64,000 nucleotides of DNA. It comes from Thermobacillus xylanilyticus. Lineage in GTDB: Bacteria; Bacillota; Bacilli; Paenibacillales; Paenibacillaceae. The position numbers and the translations under genes were made by a program. The stretch is taken from the NCBI RefSeq assembly GCF_907165215.1, contig NZ_CAJRAY010000018.1, positions 54,015 through 118,014 on the forward strand. The letters run 5' to 3'. The notes under the pieces are model-generated. The model saw only the letters and a list, made by a program, of their open reading frames with translations. It did no database searches and was not told the DNA's origin. This document shows, in pieces, positions 25,780 through 33,373 of this stretch (position 1 is the first letter of the stretch; every line of letters starts with the position of its first letter).

Positions 25780-27311
25780 GCGGTCTCCTCTCTTTCTCCC
25801 TTGTGGCCTCCGGACATCAGGAGACCGATCTCCTGCTCATTGGTCTTCCGCGGGTCCAGAATGCCGACGATCCGGCCTTCGTACATCACCGCGATGCGGT
25901 CCGACAGGTTCAGGATCTCATCCAGTTCCAGCGAATACAGCAGCACCGCCTTGCCTTTGTCGCGCTGTTCGATCAGCTTCCGGTGGATGAACTCGATCGC
26001 GCCCACATCGAGGCCGCGCGTGGGCTGCGTCGCGATGAGCAAGTCCGGCTCGCACGCGACTTCGCGCGCGACGATCACTTTCTGCTGGTTGCCGCCCGAC
26101 AGCGCTCTGGCCGGCGTTTTCTCGTCCGGCGTCCGGATGTCGTATTCCCCGATCAGCCCGGCGGCGTGCCCGAAGATCTCGTCGTACCGCAGCAGGCCGC
26201 GTTTGCAGAACGGGGGAGCGTAATAGTTTTTCAGCACCAGATTTTCCCCGACGCAGAAATCAAGCACGAGCCCCCGCTTCTGCCGGTCCTCGGGAATATA
26301 GCCGACTTTCGCCTCCGCGATCCGGCGCGGGCTTTCGTTCTGAACCGCCCGGCCCCGCAGCCGGATTTCCCCGGACGACGCCTTGCGCAGTCCGGTGAGC
26401 ACCTCGATCAATTCGCGCTGGCCGTTGCCTTCCACGCCCGCGATGCCGAGGATCTCGCCGCTCCGCACCTCCAGCGACAGCCCCCTCAGCGCCTGGCAGC
26501 CCCGGTCGTCGAAGGCCGTCAAGTTGTCGATCTCCAGAATCGTCTCGCCCGGCTGCGCTTCCTTCTTCTCGATGACGAAGCTGACGTTCCGCCCGACCAT
26601 TTTCGCCGCCAGCTCCTCGGCCGTCGTGTCCCGGACGGGAAGGCTGTCCACCACCCTGCCGCGGCGAATGATCGTGACCCGGTCGGCGATCGCCATAATC
26701 TCCTTCAGCTTGTGGGTGATGAGGATGATCGTCTTGCCTTCGTCGGCCAATTTGCGCATGATCGCCATCAATTCCTGTATTTCCTGCGGCGTCAGCACGG
26801 CGGTCGGTTCGTCGAAAATGAGAATGTCCGCACCCCGGTACAGCGTTTTCAAAATTTCAACCCGCTGCTGCATCCCCACGGAGATTTCCCGGATCGTCCG
26901 ATGCGGATCCACATGCAGCCCGTACTTGTCCGAAAGCTCCCCGATGCGGGCGAGCGCCTTCTTGTAGCTGATCATCACGCCTCTGCGCGGTTCGGCTCCG
27001 AGGATAATGTTCTGCAGGACGGTATAGGGTTCGACCAGCATGAAATGCTGGTGAATCATCCCGATCCCGAGGTCGATCGCCTTCTTCGGATCGGTGATTT
27101 TGACCGTCTGTCCGTGGATGCGGATTTCGCCTTCATCCGGCTGGTACAGGCCGAACAGGATGTTCATCAAGGTCGTCTTGCCCGCCCCGTTCTCGCCGAG
27201 CAGGGCGTGGATCTCGCCCTTTCGGACCTGCAGATGGATATCATCGTTGGCGACAATGCCGGGAAAGCGTTTGGCAATGCCCTTCATTTCCACGGCGAAT
27301 TCGTTCGGCAC
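25776..27311 (-). CDS. Nucleoside ABC transporter ATPase with two ABC domains (NupO/YufO-like)
   Basis: 511 aa, two fused ABC cassettes as in sugar and nucleoside importers. Domain 1 has Walker A GENGAGKTT, the signature ISVGMQQRVEIL and Walker B ILIFDEPTAVLT. Domain 2 has the degenerate GVEGNGQRELIE in place of Walker A, the signature LSGGNQQKVIVAREV and a Walker B in which the acidic pair is replaced (LLIATQPTRGLDVGA), the usual asymmetry in this group. ATP hydrolysis is therefore mainly in domain 1. It follows the binding-protein gene after 84 bases; that gap holds GGGCGGC/GCCGCCC arms (27338-27344 and 27364-27370) that may partly terminate transcription. Confidence 0.95.
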   Translation of the reverse strand: MPNEFAVEMKGIAKRFPGIVANDDIHLQVRKGEIHALLGENGAGKTTLMNILFGLYQPDEGEIRIHGQTVKITDPKKAIDLGIGMIHQHFMLVEPYTVLQNIILGAEPRRGVMISYKKALARIGELSDKYGLHVDPHRTIREISVGMQQRVEILKTLYRGADILIFDEPTAVLTPQEIQELMAIMRKLADEGKTIILITHKLKEIMAIADRVTIIRRGRVVDSLPVRDTTAEELAAKMVGRNVSFVIEKKEAQPGETILEIDNLTAFDDRGCQALRGLSLEVRSGEILGIAGVEGNGQRELIEVLTGLRKASSGEIRLRGRAVQNESPRRIAEAKVGYIPEDRQKRGLVLDFCVGENLVLKNYYAPPFCKRGLLRYDEIFGHAAGLIGEYDIRTPDEKTPARALSGGNQQKVIVAREVACEPDLLIATQPTRGLDVGAIEFIHRKLIEQRDKGKAVLLYSLELDEILNLSDRIAVMYEGRIVGILDPRKTNEQEIGLLMSGGHKGEREETA

Positions 27312-27395
27312 CGGTTCATCCCCCGCTTGTGACGGCCGGGCGGCCGGGACGCATCCGTCCGCCGCCGCCCGACCGCAGTCTGGATCTGCTGTCTG

Positions 27396-28490
27396 TTACT
27401 CCGACGGCACCACAATTTCACCGCTGACGATTTTCTGCGCGTATTCATCCACTTGCTTCAAGACATCCTCGGGAACGTTCGGGTTGTTCTCCGGCAGGCC
27501 GACGCCGTTCTCCGCCAGGCCGAGCTCGGTCAGCCCCGGCTGGAACCGGCCGTTCACCAGATCGGCGCTGACTTGCACGACCGCCTGGTCCACCCGCTTC
27601 ATCATGGAGGTCAGCGTAATGTCATGTCCGAAGGTGATGGACTGGTCCTTGTCCACGCCGATGACCCAGACGTCGCCTCCCGCTTTCTTCCGCTCGATGC
27701 CTTCGTTGAACACGCCGTCGCCCGTCGCGCCCGCCGCGTGGAAGATGATGTCCGCCCCGTCGTTGTAGAGGGTGGCCGCGGCCGCCTTGCCCTGGTCCGG
27801 CGCGTCGAAGGCGCCCGTGTAGTTGATGATGACGTTCGCGTCCGGATTGACGGCTTTCACGCCGGCCGTGAAACCGGCCTCGAACCGCTTGATGACGGGG
27901 ATCTCCATGCCGCCCACGAAGCCGATCTTGTTCGTCTTGGTCATGAGGCCCGCCACGACGCCGACGAGATACGAACCTTCATGTTCCTTGAACGTGACCG
28001 AAGCGACGTTCGGCGCGTCCACCACCTGGTCGATGATGGCCAGCTTCGCGTCCGGATTCTGGTCGGCGACCTGCTTCACGGCGTCGCCCATCAGGAAGCC
28101 GATGCCCCAGGTCAGATCCGCTCCGTTCTTGACGAACTGGTTCAGGTTCGGCACGTAATCGGCATCGCTCTGGCTTTGCAGGTAATCCACCTTCGCGCCG
28201 TATTCCGACTCGAATTGCTGCAGGCCTTCCCAGGCGCTCTGGTTGAACGAGTTGTCGTTCACGCCGCCGACGTCGGTTACCATGACCACGTAATATTGTT
28301 TCTCCTCGCCGCCGGACGTTTCGTTCGATCCGGTCTCCGTCTGTTCGTTCTGCTGTCCGCCCTGCGTTTCCGGCGGCTGACCGCCGTTGTTCTGATTGTT
28401 GTCCGACTTTCCGCAGCCCGCCAGCACGAAGGTCAGCGCGAAAACTGCGGCAATGATGGCCATCCAGCTTCTTCTGCGCCAAATTGTCAT
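27396..28490 (-). CDS. BMP-family nucleoside-binding lipoprotein (NupN/BmpA-like)
   Basis: About 364 aa. A signal peptide ends in lipobox VLAGC, followed by an Asn/Gln/Gly/Glu-rich linker of about 40 residues and the BMP domain: VMVTDVGGVNDNSFNQSAWE, VASVTFKEHEGSYLVGVVAG, KIGFVGGMEIPVIKRFEAGF and DIIFHAAGATGDGVF. The Asp-rich VNDNSFNQ loop contacts the purine in known relatives. It captures nucleosides outside the membrane for the importer encoded downstream. ATG 28490 has AGGAGAGGGG upstream; a TTG at 28496 is also possible. It is the first gene of the minus-strand run ending in deoC. Confidence 0.94.
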   Translation of the reverse strand: MTIWRRRSWMAIIAAVFALTFVLAGCGKSDNNQNNGGQPPETQGGQQNEQTETGSNETSGGEEKQYYVVMVTDVGGVNDNSFNQSAWEGLQQFESEYGAKVDYLQSQSDADYVPNLNQFVKNGADLTWGIGFLMGDAVKQVADQNPDAKLAIIDQVVDAPNVASVTFKEHEGSYLVGVVAGLMTKTNKIGFVGGMEIPVIKRFEAGFTAGVKAVNPDANVIINYTGAFDAPDQGKAAAATLYNDGADIIFHAAGATGDGVFNEGIERKKAGGDVWVIGVDKDQSITFGHDITLTSMMKRVDQAVVQVSADLVNGRFQPGLTELGLAENGVGLPENNPNVPEDVLKQVDEYAQKIVSGEIVVPSE

Positions 28491-28656
28491 TTGCAAAATC
28501 CCCTCTCCTGCTTAGTCATCACTTGAAACGAGAGTCATGCGGCAAATGTCCTTCGTCGTTGCCCGGATCGGTTGCGCCACGGTTCGCCCGACTGTTCACC
28601 CCCCTTGTCTGGTTAAGACGCCGTTATGCAAATTGAAAAATTGATAATATCCGCGA

Positions 28657-28670
28657 TGAACAAACGTTCA
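28657..28670 (-). promoter_or_regulatory. Palindrome in the upstream region of the nucleoside operon, candidate SorC/DeoR operator
   Basis: TGAAC-AAAC-GTTCA has perfect five-base arms. On the minus strand it lies just upstream of a TATTAT that could be a -10 box, and ATTGAA/TTCAAT half-sites lie on both sides (28631-28644 and 28672-28679). Bacillus DeoR is remembered to bind a palindrome containing TTGAACAAA plus a half-site near the promoter, a similar design. Assignment is inference. Confidence 0.4.
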
Positions 28671-28811
28671 CTTCAAATTGCGCGAGGAATCGGAATTTTC
28701 AGTTATTTATTTGGGGATAAAACCACGATAAGTAAAAAACTTGTTATTATGCTGAACGTATGTAAATATAGAAATTTTTATTTTGTTCCAGTATATCCGA
28801 GACAGCCGGCA

Positions 28812-28830
28812 ATGTAAATATTGTTTACAT
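28812..28830. promoter_or_regulatory. Palindrome ATGTAAA-N5-TTTACAT
   Basis: Perfect seven-base arms (28812-28818 and 28824-28830) around TATTG, with GCCG and CGGC outside it. It lies 157 bases upstream of the TGAAC palindrome with respect to the bmp gene. Its regulator is unknown; the position suits either a distal site of the nucleoside operon or a cruciform next to the melA terminator. Confidence 0.4.
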
Positions 28831-28848
28831 CGGCGCAGCACCGAAGCC

Positions 28849-28875
28849 AAAAAAAGGACGTGCCATGCACGTCCT
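28849..28875 (-). terminator. Rho-independent terminator of melA
   Basis: On the minus strand a perfect nine-base stem AGGACGTGC/GCACGTCCT with a three-base loop (28855-28875) is followed by a run of T (A49-A55 on the plus strand). It lies 32 bases after the melA stop codon. Confidence 0.9.
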
Positions 28876-28907
28876 GTTCAACGTTCGCGATGCTTTTTGG
28901 ATGCTTT

Positions 28908-30206
28908 TTAATGGAACTTCGGCAGCCAATCGCCGTGCGCCTCGATCAGATCGTCGCACAGGGCGACGATGTCGTCGATCGACAGCTCGGCCGACGTGTG
29001 CGGGTCCAGCATCGCCGCGTGATAGATATGCTCCTTCTTCCGCGTAATCGCCGCTTCGATCGTCAGCAGCTGCGTATTGATGTTCGTCCGGTTCAGCGCG
29101 GCGAGCTGCGGCGGCAGATCGCCGACATACGTCGGCGTCACCCCGCTGGCGTCCACCAGACAGGGCACCTCGACGCAGGCTTCCTTCGGCAGATTCGTGA
29201 TCAGCCCGGTGTTCATGACGTTGCCGCCGATCTTGAACGGCACATCCGTCTCGATCGCTTCAAAAATATAGGACGCATACTCATTCGAGCGCTGGTGCTC
29301 CAGATTGGCGTTATTGACGAGCGACTCCCGCATTTTTTTCCAGTCTTCAATCTGTTTCACGCAGCGGCGCGGATATTCGTCCAGCGGAATATTGTACTTC
29401 TCGATCAGCTCGGGATAATTCTTCTTGATGAAATACGGGTGGTACTCGGCGTTGTGCTCGGACGATTCCGTCACATAATAGCCGAAGCGGAACATCAACT
29501 CGAAGCGGACCATGTCGTCGTGCTTCTCTTTCTGCTTCTCCCGCGCCCGCCGCTTGATCTCGGGGTACAGGTCCTCCCCGTCCTTCGTCACTTCCAGCAG
29601 CCAGGCCATATGGTTGATGCCGGCGATCTTCCATTGCACGCCGGACGGGTCCATGCCCAGCGACTTGAACAGGTGCGGGACGCAAGCCTGCACGCTGTGG
29701 CACAGGCCGACGGTGCGGACGCCGCCGTATGTATTCATGACGTTCGTCAGCACGGCCATCGGGTTCGTGTAATTCAGGAACAGCGCGTCCGGGCACACTT
29801 CCTGGATGTCCCGCGCGAAATCAAGCATGACCGGGATCGTCCGCAGGTTCCGGAAAATGCCCCCGATCCCCACCGTGTCGCCGATCGTCTGGCGCAGCCC
29901 GTATTTCTTCGGCACTTCGAAGTCGGTGATCGTGCACGGGTCATAGCCGCCGACCTGGATCGCGTTGACGATGTATTTGGCTCCCCGCAGCGCTTCCTTC
30001 CGGTCGGTGTACGACTTGATGCGGCAGGTGCTGCCGGTCGTCGCCTTGAGATTGTTCAGCATGTTCTCCGAGTCTTTCAGCCGCTGGTGGTCGATATCGT
30101 ACAGCGCCAGCTCGAATCCTTGCAGGGCCGGGGTCAGCATGCAGTCTCCGAGGACGTTTTTGGCGAAAACGGTGCTGCCGGCGCCGAGAAACGTGATCTT
30201 CGACAA
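28908..30206 (-). CDS. melA: GH4 alpha-galactosidase (melibiase)
   Basis: About 432 aa, NAD+- and Mn2+-dependent cytoplasmic hydrolase of melibiose-type alpha-galactosides. GH4 marks: dinucleotide loop ITFLGAGSTVFAKNVLGD, LALYDID, VNAIQVGGYDPCTITDFEVP, FLNYTNPMAVLT, GLCHSVQ (metal-binding Cys and catalytic context) and GINHMAW. The start is best placed at TTG 30206: GGAGG (30216-30220) lies nine bases before it, the length then equals that of Bacillus MelA, and the protein begins (M)SKITFLGAGST. ATG 30215 directly abuts the ribosome site, and the far-upstream start at 30323 is unlikely. It has its own terminator and is divergent from the small gene at 30417. No alpha-galactoside transporter is adjacent. 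Confidence 0.95.
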   Translation of the reverse strand: MSKITFLGAGSTVFAKNVLGDCMLTPALQGFELALYDIDHQRLKDSENMLNNLKATTGSTCRIKSYTDRKEALRGAKYIVNAIQVGGYDPCTITDFEVPKKYGLRQTIGDTVGIGGIFRNLRTIPVMLDFARDIQEVCPDALFLNYTNPMAVLTNVMNTYGGVRTVGLCHSVQACVPHLFKSLGMDPSGVQWKIAGINHMAWLLEVTKDGEDLYPEIKRRAREKQKEKHDDMVRFELMFRFGYYVTESSEHNAEYHPYFIKKNYPELIEKYNIPLDEYPRRCVKQIEDWKKMRESLVNNANLEHQRSNEYASYIFEAIETDVPFKIGGNVMNTGLITNLPKEACVEVPCLVDASGVTPTYVGDLPPQLAALNRTNINTQLLTIEAAITRKKEHIYHAAMLDPHTSAELSIDDIVALCDDLIEAHGDWLPKFH

Positions 30207-30365
30207 TGCGCTCATCCTCCATTCTGTAAGCGGTAATTTTGACTTGATTATAATGCCGGCACCGCGATCACACCATGGAAGTATGCCATCTTGATATGGA
30301 GAAATGTAGGGATCAATCTCCATTTGACACCCGTCCCCGCCCGCTGTACAATCAAAATAATGATT

Positions 30366-30389
30366 CAGTAATTTAGTAAATCAGTAATA
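30366..30389. repeat. Three tandem imperfect 8-bp repeats upstream of the DUF6530-like gene
   Basis: CAGTAATT, TAGTAAAT and CAGTAATA follow one another without gaps, sharing AGTAA with period 8. They lie 27 bases before the gene at 30417 in an AT-rich patch also upstream of melA. They may be a regulator site or promoter-associated spacing; nothing identifies the factor. Confidence 0.4.
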
Positions 30390-30416
30390 CCAATTAAACC
30401 ACCGAGGCGATCACGC

Positions 30417-30896
30417 ATGAAAATCCCCACCAACCTGAAACACAAACCGGTCATCGTCTGCGAAAACTACGAGAACGTCGACGGCAAATACGCCTATCGC
30501 TCGGACGCCAAGGGCCTTTCGCTGGGGCTGGCGCAATGGAACGACCGCGGCAAACTCGATATTTCCGCCAAGGTCTGGCGGCATACGGGCGGGAAATGGT
30601 CGCGGCAGTCGGAGGAATTGCCGCTGCACCGCGTGCTGGATCTCGCGATTCTCGTCTGCCGGGTGCAGCTGCATTTTCAGGACGCCCACCGGTACGAGAA
30701 GCTGTATGATCCGGAGAGCCCCCGAATCGACCGGGTCGGCCTGCAGGGCGACGCCATGACGGTGGAAGTGTGCACGGACAACGAGATGATCGACGAGGAC
30801 ATCCGCCTGTTCAGCCAGGCGCTGAGCCAGGAAGGCGAAATTCTCGGCGAGCGGCTGCGCGTCTTGTCAAGATTGCTGAAAGAGATGGGATATTGA
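30417..30896 (+). CDS. Conserved protein of unknown function (DUF6530-like)
   Basis: 159 aa, soluble, no signal or membrane segment. It reads as a well-conserved Bacilli protein: KHKPVIVCENYENVDGKYAY, DAKGLSLGLAQWNDRGKLDI, SAKVWRHTGGKWSRQSEELP and LHRVLDLAILVCRVQLHFQD. I recall this family as DUF6530; that is from memory. No catalytic pattern is apparent. ATG 30417 has GAGG upstream. The GIY-YIG-like gene begins one base after its stop, so the two are translated together and probably work together. Confidence 0.75.
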   Translation: MKIPTNLKHKPVIVCENYENVDGKYAYRSDAKGLSLGLAQWNDRGKLDISAKVWRHTGGKWSRQSEELPLHRVLDLAILVCRVQLHFQDAHRYEKLYDPESPRIDRVGLQGDAMTVEVCTDNEMIDEDIRLFSQALSQEGEILGERLRVLSRLLKEMGY

Positions 30897-30897
30897 A

Positions 30898-31257
30898 ATG
30901 ACCAATCGAAGAAAAGAACTGATCGAACAGTACAAACAGATGAAACCGGACATGGGCATCTTCCGGATTCGCCTGAAAGACGGCGGCAAGTGTTTCATCG
31001 AAACGTCCCAGAATCTGAAGGGCAAAATGAACAGCACGAGATTCCAGCTCGACGCGGGGAATCATCCCAACCAGGAGCTGCAGCGGGACTGGAAGCAGTA
31101 CGGCGAGGGCCGCTTCGAATTCGAAGTGCTCGAGCTGCTGCCCTACGCCAAAGACGAATCCAAGACCGATTACACCGAGGAACTCGAGATCCTGAAACAG
31201 ATTTGGGAAGAGAGACTGCTTCAACAGCAGTTCGAATTCTACAAGAAAAAAATATGA
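30898..31257 (+). CDS. Small GIY-YIG nuclease-like protein, active site degenerate
   Basis: 119 aa. The pattern GIFRIRLKDGGKCFIETSQN, then MNSTRFQLDAGNHPNQELQR and YGEGRFEFEVLELLP, follows the small stand-alone GIY-YIG-like proteins of Bacilli: GIF and CFI stand in place of GIY and YIG, and the arginine and the downstream glutamate of the family can be found in the expected order. A nuclease role is uncertain because the tyrosines are replaced. It begins one base after the DUF6530-like gene and is followed by a GC-rich hairpin, so the pair forms its own transcript. Confidence 0.65.
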   Translation: MTNRRKELIEQYKQMKPDMGIFRIRLKDGGKCFIETSQNLKGKMNSTRFQLDAGNHPNQELQRDWKQYGEGRFEFEVLELLPYAKDESKTDYTEELEILKQIWEERLLQQQFEFYKKKI

Positions 31258-31260
31258 CCG

Positions 31261-31295
31261 GCGGCCGCGGCGCATTGCCGCGGCCGTCTTGTCTT
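31261..31295 (+). terminator. Hairpin terminator after the GIY-YIG-like gene
   Basis: Perfect ten-base arms CGGCCGCGGC (31262-31271) and GCCGCGGCCG (31277-31286) with loop GCATT, followed by TCTTGTCTT. The stem is very stable; the T tract is interrupted. The rest of the gap to 31464 holds no gene I can support. Confidence 0.75.
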
Positions 31296-31464
31296 GCAGC
31301 GCATTCCTGCGAACCGTGCTGTGCAAGCCGGCTTTCAAACTTCCTTCCGCCCCTCCCGCCGCAAGTCAAAATTTTTTCAATCGGATCAAAAAAGTGGCAA
31401 GGCATGCCGCGCGCTTTCCCCTACAATGGAACACAACAGCCGAGAACAGAGAGGTGAACCGCGG

Positions 31465-32397
31465 ATGGAAGCCGCCCCGATGCTGAGGAAAACGGCGCCG
31501 CGCAAAGCGCGGACAGGACGTCTGCAACGAAGGGAATCGCTCGCCGGCTGGCTGTTCGTCGCGCCGATGCTGCTCGGCATTTCCATCTTCACGCTGTTTC
31601 CGATTCTCATCATGCTCATCCTCAACTTCGCCGACTGGGATTTCGTGCTCGGGCTGGAGAAGTTCGCGTGGGCGGGGCTTGACAACTTCGGGCAGCTGCT
31701 GGACGACAGCCGATTCCACAAGACCTGGATGAACAACATGATCTTCATGTTCACCGTGCCGGTCTGCATGGCGATTTCGCTGCTGCTCGCGATCATCATC
31801 AACAAGCACGTGTTCCTGAAAGACTTCTTCAAGGTCGCCTACTTCATGCCGTACATCTCGAGCGTCGTCGCCGTCGCCGTCGTCTGGCAGGTGCTGTTCC
31901 ACCCGTCGAAGGGGCCGGTGAACCAGTTCCTGCGGATGATCGGCATCTCCGACCCGCCGCGCTGGATCGCGGACCCGGACTGGGCGCTCCTCTCCGTCAT
32001 GATGATCTCGATCTGGATTTCAATCGGGTTTAACATGATCGTGTACATGGCGGGGCTGCAGGCGATTCCGAAGGATCTGTACGAATCGGCCGAGATCGAC
32101 GGCGCGGGCGGCTGGACGAAGTTCCGCAAGATCACGCTGCCGCTCATTTCGCCGACGACGTTCTTCCTGCTCATCACCGGCATCATCTACACGTTCAAGT
32201 CGTTCGACCTGATCGCCGTGCTGACGAAGGGCGGGCCGGCCGGCTCGACCAGCCTCATGGTCTGGTACATGTATGAAACCGCCTTCTTGAATCTGAAGAT
32301 CGGCTACGCTTCCGCGATCGGCACCGTGCTGTTCATCAGCGTGCTCATCATCACCCTGGTTCAATGGGCCGGCCAGAAGAAATGGGTGAACTACTAA
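31465..32397 (+). CDS. Carbohydrate ABC transporter permease (UgpA/MalF type)
   Basis: 310 aa with six membrane segments, the first at about 28-50 (WLFVAPMLLGISIFTLFPI). The EAA loop is YESAEIDGAGGWTKFRKITL and the C-terminus ends in QKKWVNY as is usual. ATG 31465 has GAGGTG eight bases upstream; the longer open frame back to 31294 has no ribosome site. It opens a plus-strand operon (two permeases, binding protein, sensor kinase, regulator, lyase, GH88, DUF2264), so the imported substrate is probably an oligosaccharide cut from a uronic-acid-bearing polymer. Confidence 0.95.
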   Translation: MEAAPMLRKTAPRKARTGRLQRRESLAGWLFVAPMLLGISIFTLFPILIMLILNFADWDFVLGLEKFAWAGLDNFGQLLDDSRFHKTWMNNMIFMFTVPVCMAISLLLAIIINKHVFLKDFFKVAYFMPYISSVVAVAVVWQVLFHPSKGPVNQFLRMIGISDPPRWIADPDWALLSVMMISIWISIGFNMIVYMAGLQAIPKDLYESAEIDGAGGWTKFRKITLPLISPTTFFLLITGIIYTFKSFDLIAVLTKGGPAGSTSLMVWYMYETAFLNLKIGYASAIGTVLFISVLIITLVQWAGQKKWVNY

Positions 32398-32413
32398 AGT
32401 GGAGGAACCGGGA

Positions 32414-33262
32414 GTGAACGCCATGTTGAACCTGAAACTGCCCGACATCCGCAAAACCGTCGTCACGCTCATCATGCTCGGCTGCGGCATCCTGTTCCTG
32501 CTGCCGTTCTTCTGGATGATCTCGGCTTCGCTCAAGTTCGAGAACGACGTGTTCACCTATCCGATCAGGTGGATTCCGGACGAGTGGAACGCGGTGAACA
32601 ACTACCGGAAAGTCTGGTTCGGCGACCATCCGTTCTGGCTCTACTACCTGAACACGATCAAGGTGGCCGTGCTCACGACGCTTCTCTCCGTGACGGTGTC
32701 CGCACTGGCGGCGTACGGGTTCTCGAAGGTGAATTTTCCGGCTGGCCGGTGGTTGTTCCTGATCGTGCTGGCCACCTTCATGGTGCCGCAGCAGGCGGTG
32801 CTCGTCCCGCAATTCATCCTGTACCGGTCGCTCGGGCTGTTCGACACGCACGCCGGCCTCATCCTGCTGAACAGTTTCAGCGTGCTCGGCACCTTCATGC
32901 TGCGGCAGTTTTTCCTGGGCGTGTCGAACGATTACATCGAATCGGCGAAAATCGACGGCGCCGGGCACTTCCGCATCTTCACGCGGATCGCCCTGCCGCT
33001 CGTCCGGCCCGCCATCGCCACCTATGCCATCTTACGGTTCATCTGGACCTGGAACGACTACCAGAACCCGCTGATCTTCCTCCGGACGGATCACCGGTTC
33101 ACCCTGCAGCTCGCGATGCAGAAGTTCACGACGATCAACGGCGAGTACTACTCCCTGATCATGGCGGCGGCCGTATCGGCCATTCTCCCGCTGCTCATCG
33201 TGTTCGTCATCGGCCAGAAACACGTTATCGAAGGCATCTCCTTCGGCGGCGTCAAGGGTTGA
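32414..33262 (+). CDS. Carbohydrate ABC transporter permease (UgpE/MalG type)
   Basis: About 282 aa, six membrane segments (first at about 14-36: TLIMLGCGILFLLPFFWMI) and an EAA loop YIESAKIDGAGHFRIFTRIA. GTG 32414 and ATG 32423 both have a G-rich site eight bases upstream (GGAGG at 32401, GGAG at 32411); I use the first. It begins 16 bases after the partner permease and pairs with it. The short C-terminus (EGISFGGVKG) is standard for this subunit. Confidence 0.94.
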   Translation: MNAMLNLKLPDIRKTVVTLIMLGCGILFLLPFFWMISASLKFENDVFTYPIRWIPDEWNAVNNYRKVWFGDHPFWLYYLNTIKVAVLTTLLSVTVSALAAYGFSKVNFPAGRWLFLIVLATFMVPQQAVLVPQFILYRSLGLFDTHAGLILLNSFSVLGTFMLRQFFLGVSNDYIESAKIDGAGHFRIFTRIALPLVRPAIATYAILRFIWTWNDYQNPLIFLRTDHRFTLQLAMQKFTTINGEYYSLIMAAAVSAILPLLIVFVIGQKHVIEGISFGGVKG

Positions 33263-33373
33263 AGAAAAGTCAAATGATTTTGAAAGAAGTAAAAGAATGC
33301 GCATGTGCCCGCCGACCGCCGTCGGTAAATTGAAGTTGAACGCCACATCTGCATGGAATGGGGAGGTGTTGGC

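Larger units (their letters stand above)
28497..28907. other. 410-base non-coding gap between bmp operon and melA
   Basis: This stretch turns AT-rich from about 28620 to 28830, unlike its surroundings. It holds the promoter side of the minus-strand nucleoside operon, two palindromes (listed separately) and the melA terminator. The short open frame 28626-28817 has no ribosome site or recognisable product. I do not see a purine riboswitch, tRNA or other structured RNA. Confidence 0.6.

Noticed and set aside
28497-28620. Purine riboswitch or other structured leader before the BMP lipoprotein gene
   Set aside because: I looked for the conserved purine-aptamer core on the minus strand and did not find it; a SorC regulator in the operon gives another mode of control.
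28626-28817. 63-codon plus-strand frame in the AT-rich gap
   Set aside because: No ribosome site, no similarity that I recognise, and it overlaps the palindromic control region of the nucleoside operon.
31294-31464. 57-residue N-terminal extension of the permease at 31465
   Set aside because: It is hydrophilic and unlike permease N-termini, overlaps the preceding hairpin's T-rich tail, and lacks a ribosome site; ATG 31465 has GAGGTG at eight bases.
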